Below, piece by piece: positions 15,731-18,572 of a DNA stretch of 18,572 bases. The position numbers and the translations under genes are program-made. Under the pieces are notes generated by a model, which searched no databases, was not told the origin of the DNA, and saw only the letters and a list, made by a program, of their open reading frames with translations. Origin of the DNA: Spirochaetales bacterium (GTDB taxonomy: Bacteria > Spirochaetota > Spirochaetia > Treponematales > UBA12059); the NCBI GenBank assembly GCA_004525355.1, contig SPCK01000006.1:1-18572 (forward strand). The letters run 5' to 3'. Every line of letters begins with the position of its first letter. The first letter of the stretch is position 1.

Positions 15731-16558
15731 TCACTTGCGGCGCTTCACAATGAAGCGGCTCGACGGCTTGTGCGGATCACGCGTCTTGTATCCCTTACAA
15801 GGCTGGCCCCAAGGGGTAACCGGCTGCTTGTAACCCTTGCCGCGGCCTTCACCGCCGCCATGCGGGTGATCGACCGGATTCATGGCCACACCGCGTACTC
15901 TCGGGCGCTTGCCAAGCCAACGTACTCGGCCGGCTTTGCCATAGCGCTCGTTCATGTGATCTTCATTACCAACGGTCCCTATGGTCGCGATGCATTTTTT
16001 GAAAACCAGCCGAAGCTCATTGGAAGGCAACTTGATGGTAATATAATCGCCATCGGTACCCACGATGAGGGCGCTGGCTCCCGCCGAACGGGCCATTTGG
16101 GCACCGCGTCCTAGCGTCAGCTCTACATTGTGTACCGTAAAGCCTACCGGGATATTCTCAAGGGGCAGGGCGTTGCCAATCTCGATAGCAGCCTGAGGAC
16201 CGCTCATCAGCTTCTGTCCTACGACCAGACCTTTGGGAGCGATAATGTACCGCTTCTCGCCATCGATATAGTTGATCAGAGCGATATTGCCGGAACGATT
16301 GGGATCGTATTCAATGGTGGCGACAGTACCCGGTACGCCGTACTTCTCGCGCTTCCAGTCGATTTCACGGTACTTCCGTTTGTGTCCGCCACCCTTGCGC
16401 CGTACTGAAATACGTCCGTTACCGGCGCGGCCCGCATTCTGCTTCTTGCCCTTGGTGAGTGCCTTCTGGGGTTCGTTGCCTGAGGTGAGCTCATCGTTCA
16501 CCACTTGCACCCGGTGCCTGAGTCCGGGGGTTATCGGCCTGAACGTCTTTATAGCCAT
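15731..16558 (-). CDS. rplB: Large-subunit ribosomal protein L2 (uL2)
   Basis: L2 is a universally conserved 23S rRNA protein needed for subunit association and peptidyl-transferase activity. The 275-residue length is canonical. The chain begins [19 protein letters not shown] and has [20 protein letters not shown] in the N-terminal arm. The signature [16 protein letters not shown] contains the essential histidine near the catalytic centre. GGGGAA lies upstream of ATG 16558. Confidence 0.99.
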   Translation of the reverse strand: MAIKTFRPITPGLRHRVQVVNDELTSGNEPQKALTKGKKQNAGRAGNGRISVRRKGGGHKRKYREIDWKREKYGVPGTVATIEYDPNRSGNIALINYIDGEKRYIIAPKGLVVGQKLMSGPQAAIEIGNALPLENIPVGFTVHNVELTLGRGAQMARSAGASALIVGTDGDYITIKLPSNELRLVFKKCIATIGTVGNEDHMNERYGKAGRVRWLGKRPRVRGVAMNPVDHPHGGGEGRGKGYKQPVTPWGQPCKGYKTRDPHKPSSRFIVKRRK

Positions 16559-16578
16559 AGTATTCCCCTATCCTTCGC

Positions 16579-16863
16579 TTACGCGCCCTCGAAGGCTTTG
16601 ATCTTCTCGCCCTTGGCGAGCTTCACGATGGCCTTCTTCCACGAGGACGTGTAGCCGGAGCGGTAGCGAAGCCTCTTGGGCTTGCCCTTGACGTTGATGA
16701 TGGCGCAGGAGACGGGGTGGACCTCGAACATGCGTCGCACCGCCTCCATTACCTGGGTCTTGCCAGCCCTGGGATCCACGCGGAAGACGAACTTGCCTTC
16801 CTCGCGCATCACGTTGGACTTCTCGCTCAAGACCGGCTCTATAAGTATGCTGTCGTACTGCAT
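16579..16863 (-). CDS. rplW: Large-subunit ribosomal protein L23 (uL23)
   Basis: L23 surrounds the exit tunnel and docks trigger factor and SRP. The 94-residue protein begins MQYDSILIEPVLSEKSNVMR and continues with GKFVFRVDPRAGKTQVMEAV and the rRNA-binding loop GKPKRLRYRSGYTSSWKKAI. AAGGAAGG precedes ATG 16863 by 6 nt. It follows rplD by 12 nt. Confidence 0.98.
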   Translation of the reverse strand: MQYDSILIEPVLSEKSNVMREEGKFVFRVDPRAGKTQVMEAVRRMFEVHPVSCAIINVKGKPKRLRYRSGYTSSWKKAIVKLAKGEKIKAFEGA

Positions 16864-16875
16864 CCGGGGCCTTCC

Positions 16876-17511
16876 TTATTTATCCGCGTAAAAGTCGTTC
16901 AGGTTCTTGACCGCGGATTCCATCACGATGACGGAACGTCCGTAGAAAAGATCATGAGCGCGCAGGCGGTTATAGGACAGGAAGTGCAGCCACGGGATAT
17001 TACGGCCCGCTCGCTTCACCATCGCGTCGTCATCCTTGAGGATGACCACGGTCCGCTCCGCCTTGTCCTGCGGCACGAGATTCTTGAGCAGGGCCATCAG
17101 GTCCCTGGTCTTGCCAGCCTCGACGGTGAAGTCCTCCACCACTTTCATGGTGGCATTCTGGGCCTTGAGGCTCAGGATACTCTTCATCGCCAGGCGTTTG
17201 GCCTTCTTGGGCATCGAGTACGAGTAATCCCGGGGATGGGGACCGAATACGGTACCTCCGCCCACGTAGATCGGGCTCTTGACATCGCCCTGGCGAGCCC
17301 GGCCGGTGCCCTTCTGGCTATACGGGCGCCTGTTGCTGCCATGAACCTGTCCGCGCGTCTTGGTATCCGCGGTACCGACGCGCAGGTTGGCCAACTCGTT
17401 GTTGATGGCGTACCAGATTACGTCCTCGTTTATCGGCAGGCCGAAGACCGCGTCGGACATTTCGATAGTCCTGAGCTCCTGGCCCTGTACGGAAAAGACT
17501 TTGCCTTCCAT
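16876..17511 (-). CDS. rplD: Large-subunit ribosomal protein L4 (uL4)
   Basis: L4 has a globular surface domain and a loop in the exit tunnel near the macrolide site. The 211-residue chain contains the loop region KTRGQVHGSNRRPYSQKGTG and RARQGDVKSPIYVGGGTVFG, with no obvious resistance-type lesion. The PHPRDYSYSMPKKAKRLAMK segment follows. In E. coli L4 also represses the S10 operon through its leader; any leader for this cluster lies mostly outside the window. The Shine-Dalgarno at ATG 17511 is weak (AGGA about 11 nt away). Confidence 0.98.
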   Translation of the reverse strand: MEGKVFSVQGQELRTIEMSDAVFGLPINEDVIWYAINNELANLRVGTADTKTRGQVHGSNRRPYSQKGTGRARQGDVKSPIYVGGGTVFGPHPRDYSYSMPKKAKRLAMKSILSLKAQNATMKVVEDFTVEAGKTRDLMALLKNLVPQDKAERTVVILKDDDAMVKRAGRNIPWLHFLSYNRLRAHDLFYGRSVIVMESAVKNLNDFYADK

Positions 17512-17523
17512 CTCAGTCTATCC

Positions 17524-18150
17524 TCACTTCGCTTTCTTGACGGCCGAGCGCACCACGACGAGACAGTGGCGCGGTCCGGGCACTGCGCCCCGGATAACGA
17601 TAAAACCGTTCTCGGCGTCGATCCGCAGAACCTTCAGGTTCTGGACGGTAACACGCTCGTTGCCCATATGGCCGGGGAGCTTCATGTTCTTGAAGGTCTT
17701 GTGCGGATACGTGCTCTGGCCCGTGGAACCGGGTTCACGATGGAACTTGGAACCGTGGGTATTGCGGCCGCCCGAAAACCCCCAGCGTTTTATGACACCC
17801 TGGAAGCCCTTGCCCTTACTGGTGGCGATGACATCGACAAAGCGGGTGGCATCGAATAAATCCACGCCAATGGCTTGTCCAATCTCGACCTGGGCAGAGA
17901 AGTCGCGCATTTCTTTCACGATCTTCTTGGGAGTCACACCTTCGGGGAACTGGCCGCCGAATGGCTTGGTAACATGCGACTTCTTCATGTCGCGGTACCC
18001 GAGGACAACGGCATTATACCCGTCTTTCTCCTCGGTCTTTCGGCCTATGACCGTATTAGGCTCAACGGCGATAACCGTGGCCGGCGAAAGCCGTCCGGTT
18101 TCGTCGAAAACCTGGGTCATGCCGACCTTCTTTCCGATAAGTGCAAGCAT
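17524..18150 (-). CDS. rplC: Large-subunit ribosomal protein L3 (uL3)
   Basis: L3 is an early assembly protein whose central loops approach the peptidyl-transferase centre. The 208-residue protein begins [20 protein letters not shown] and holds [20 protein letters not shown] and [20 protein letters not shown]. The glutamine of GSTGQ corresponds to the residue methylated by PrmB in E. coli. [20 protein letters not shown] closes the family signature. AGGAG lies 6-7 nt before ATG 18150. A 44-nt spacer separates it from rpsJ. Confidence 0.98.
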   Translation of the reverse strand: MLALIGKKVGMTQVFDETGRLSPATVIAVEPNTVIGRKTEEKDGYNAVVLGYRDMKKSHVTKPFGGQFPEGVTPKKIVKEMRDFSAQVEIGQAIGVDLFDATRFVDVIATSKGKGFQGVIKRWGFSGGRNTHGSKFHREPGSTGQSTYPHKTFKNMKLPGHMGNERVTVQNLKVLRIDAENGFIVIRGAVPGPRHCLVVVRSAVKKAK

Positions 18151-18194
18151 CGGTTTCTCCTAAGCGTTGAACAGTACGGTACAAAACCGTCCGT

Positions 18195-18500
18195 TTACTG
18201 CTTGATTTCCACGTCCACGCCGGCAGGAAGCTCGAGCTTCATCAGCGCGTCCATAACTTCAGGCGTAGGGCTAATAATATCGATCAGCCTCTTGTGCGTC
18301 CGCATCTCGAACTGCTCACGTGCTTTCTTGTGCACGAAAGGAGATCGAAGCACGGTGTACTTGCTGATCTTGGTCGGAAGAGGGATGGGTCCCGCTACCT
18401 TTGCTCCGGCCCTCTGGACGGTGCTGACGATGGACTTCGAACTTTCGTCGATAAGGCGAACGTCGAAACCCCTGAGCCTGACACGGATTCTATCTTTCAT
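18195..18500 (-). CDS. rpsJ: Small-subunit ribosomal protein S10 / NusE (uS10)
   Basis: S10 is part of the 30S head and, as NusE, joins NusB in transcription antitermination. The 101-residue protein reads [20 protein letters not shown], then [20 protein letters not shown] and the signature [20 protein letters not shown]. The start is ATG 18500 with GGAGG 5 nt upstream. The frame stays open to the window edge, but those upstream codons do not resemble S10. The 72 bases beyond it (18501-18572) contain the RBS and no gene I can identify; the operon promoter or an upstream tuf/fusA/rpsL-type gene would lie outside the window. Confidence 0.98.
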   Translation of the reverse strand: MKDRIRVRLRGFDVRLIDESSKSIVSTVQRAGAKVAGPIPLPTKISKYTVLRSPFVHKKAREQFEMRTHKRLIDIISPTPEVMDALMKLELPAGVDVEIKQ

Positions 18501-18572
18501 GTGTCCTCCAAAGATCGCTTGCGCAGGCACCACTCGGACCGTACCCTGGCGGGCGTGCCCGAAAGCCCATGC

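Noticed and set aside
16717..17859. 380-codon open frame on the plus strand opposite rplW/rplD/rplC
   Set aside because: It spans three genuine ribosomal protein genes and their spacers, and its translation resembles no protein family. It is a complementary-strand shadow.
18176..18190. 5-bp hairpin between rpsJ and rplC
   Set aside because: The stem is too short and AT-rich in the loop, with no U-tract. It is expected by chance in a 44-nt spacer.

Overview
The window is a bacterial chromosome segment of moderately high GC. Its dominant feature is one unbroken, minus-strand S10-spc-alpha ribosomal protein supercluster. It runs from rpsJ at the right edge (18500) to rplQ and a small zinc-ribbon gene at 4493. 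Gene order plus the sequences of L22, L17, RpoA and SecY suggest Spirochaetota (Treponema/Spirochaeta-like) to me. This is recognition from memory, not a phylogeny, and I hold it at about 0.6.

Region 1 (1-3467, plus strand) holds the 3' part of a large gene, open from base 1, that I recognise as a pyrophosphate-type PEP carboxykinase. It overlaps by 4 nt with hutI, an imidazolonepropionase starting at GTG. Region 2 (3451-4374, minus strand) is a RarD/EamA-type transporter that converges on hutI with a 17-nt overlap. Region 3 (4375-4492) is a short intergenic stretch with a clear minus-strand intrinsic terminator that closes the ribosomal cluster.

Region 4 (4493-18500, minus strand) reads in transcription order: rpsJ, rplC, rplD, rplW, rplB, rpsS, rplV, rpsC, rplP, rpmC, rpsQ, rplN, rplX, rplE, rpsN (zinc type), rpsH, rplF, rplR, rpsE, rpmD, rplO, secY, rpmJ, rpsM, rpsK, rpsD, rpoA, rplQ, then the zinc-ribbon ORF. 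Most junctions are 0-20 nt or overlap by 1-11 nt. The exception is the 144-nt secY-rpmJ spacer, which carries two strong hairpins. The adk, map and infA genes often found at that junction are absent. The genes supply ribosome subunits, the SecY protein channel and the RNA polymerase alpha subunit as a co-transcribed growth unit.

Most of the window is ordinary housekeeping DNA, and I do not see a wholly new system. The points worth a second look are the uncharacterised zinc-ribbon protein ending the ribosomal operon, the paired hairpins before rpmJ, the long Lys/Ala tail on L17, and the coupling of a PPi-type PEPCK to hutI.
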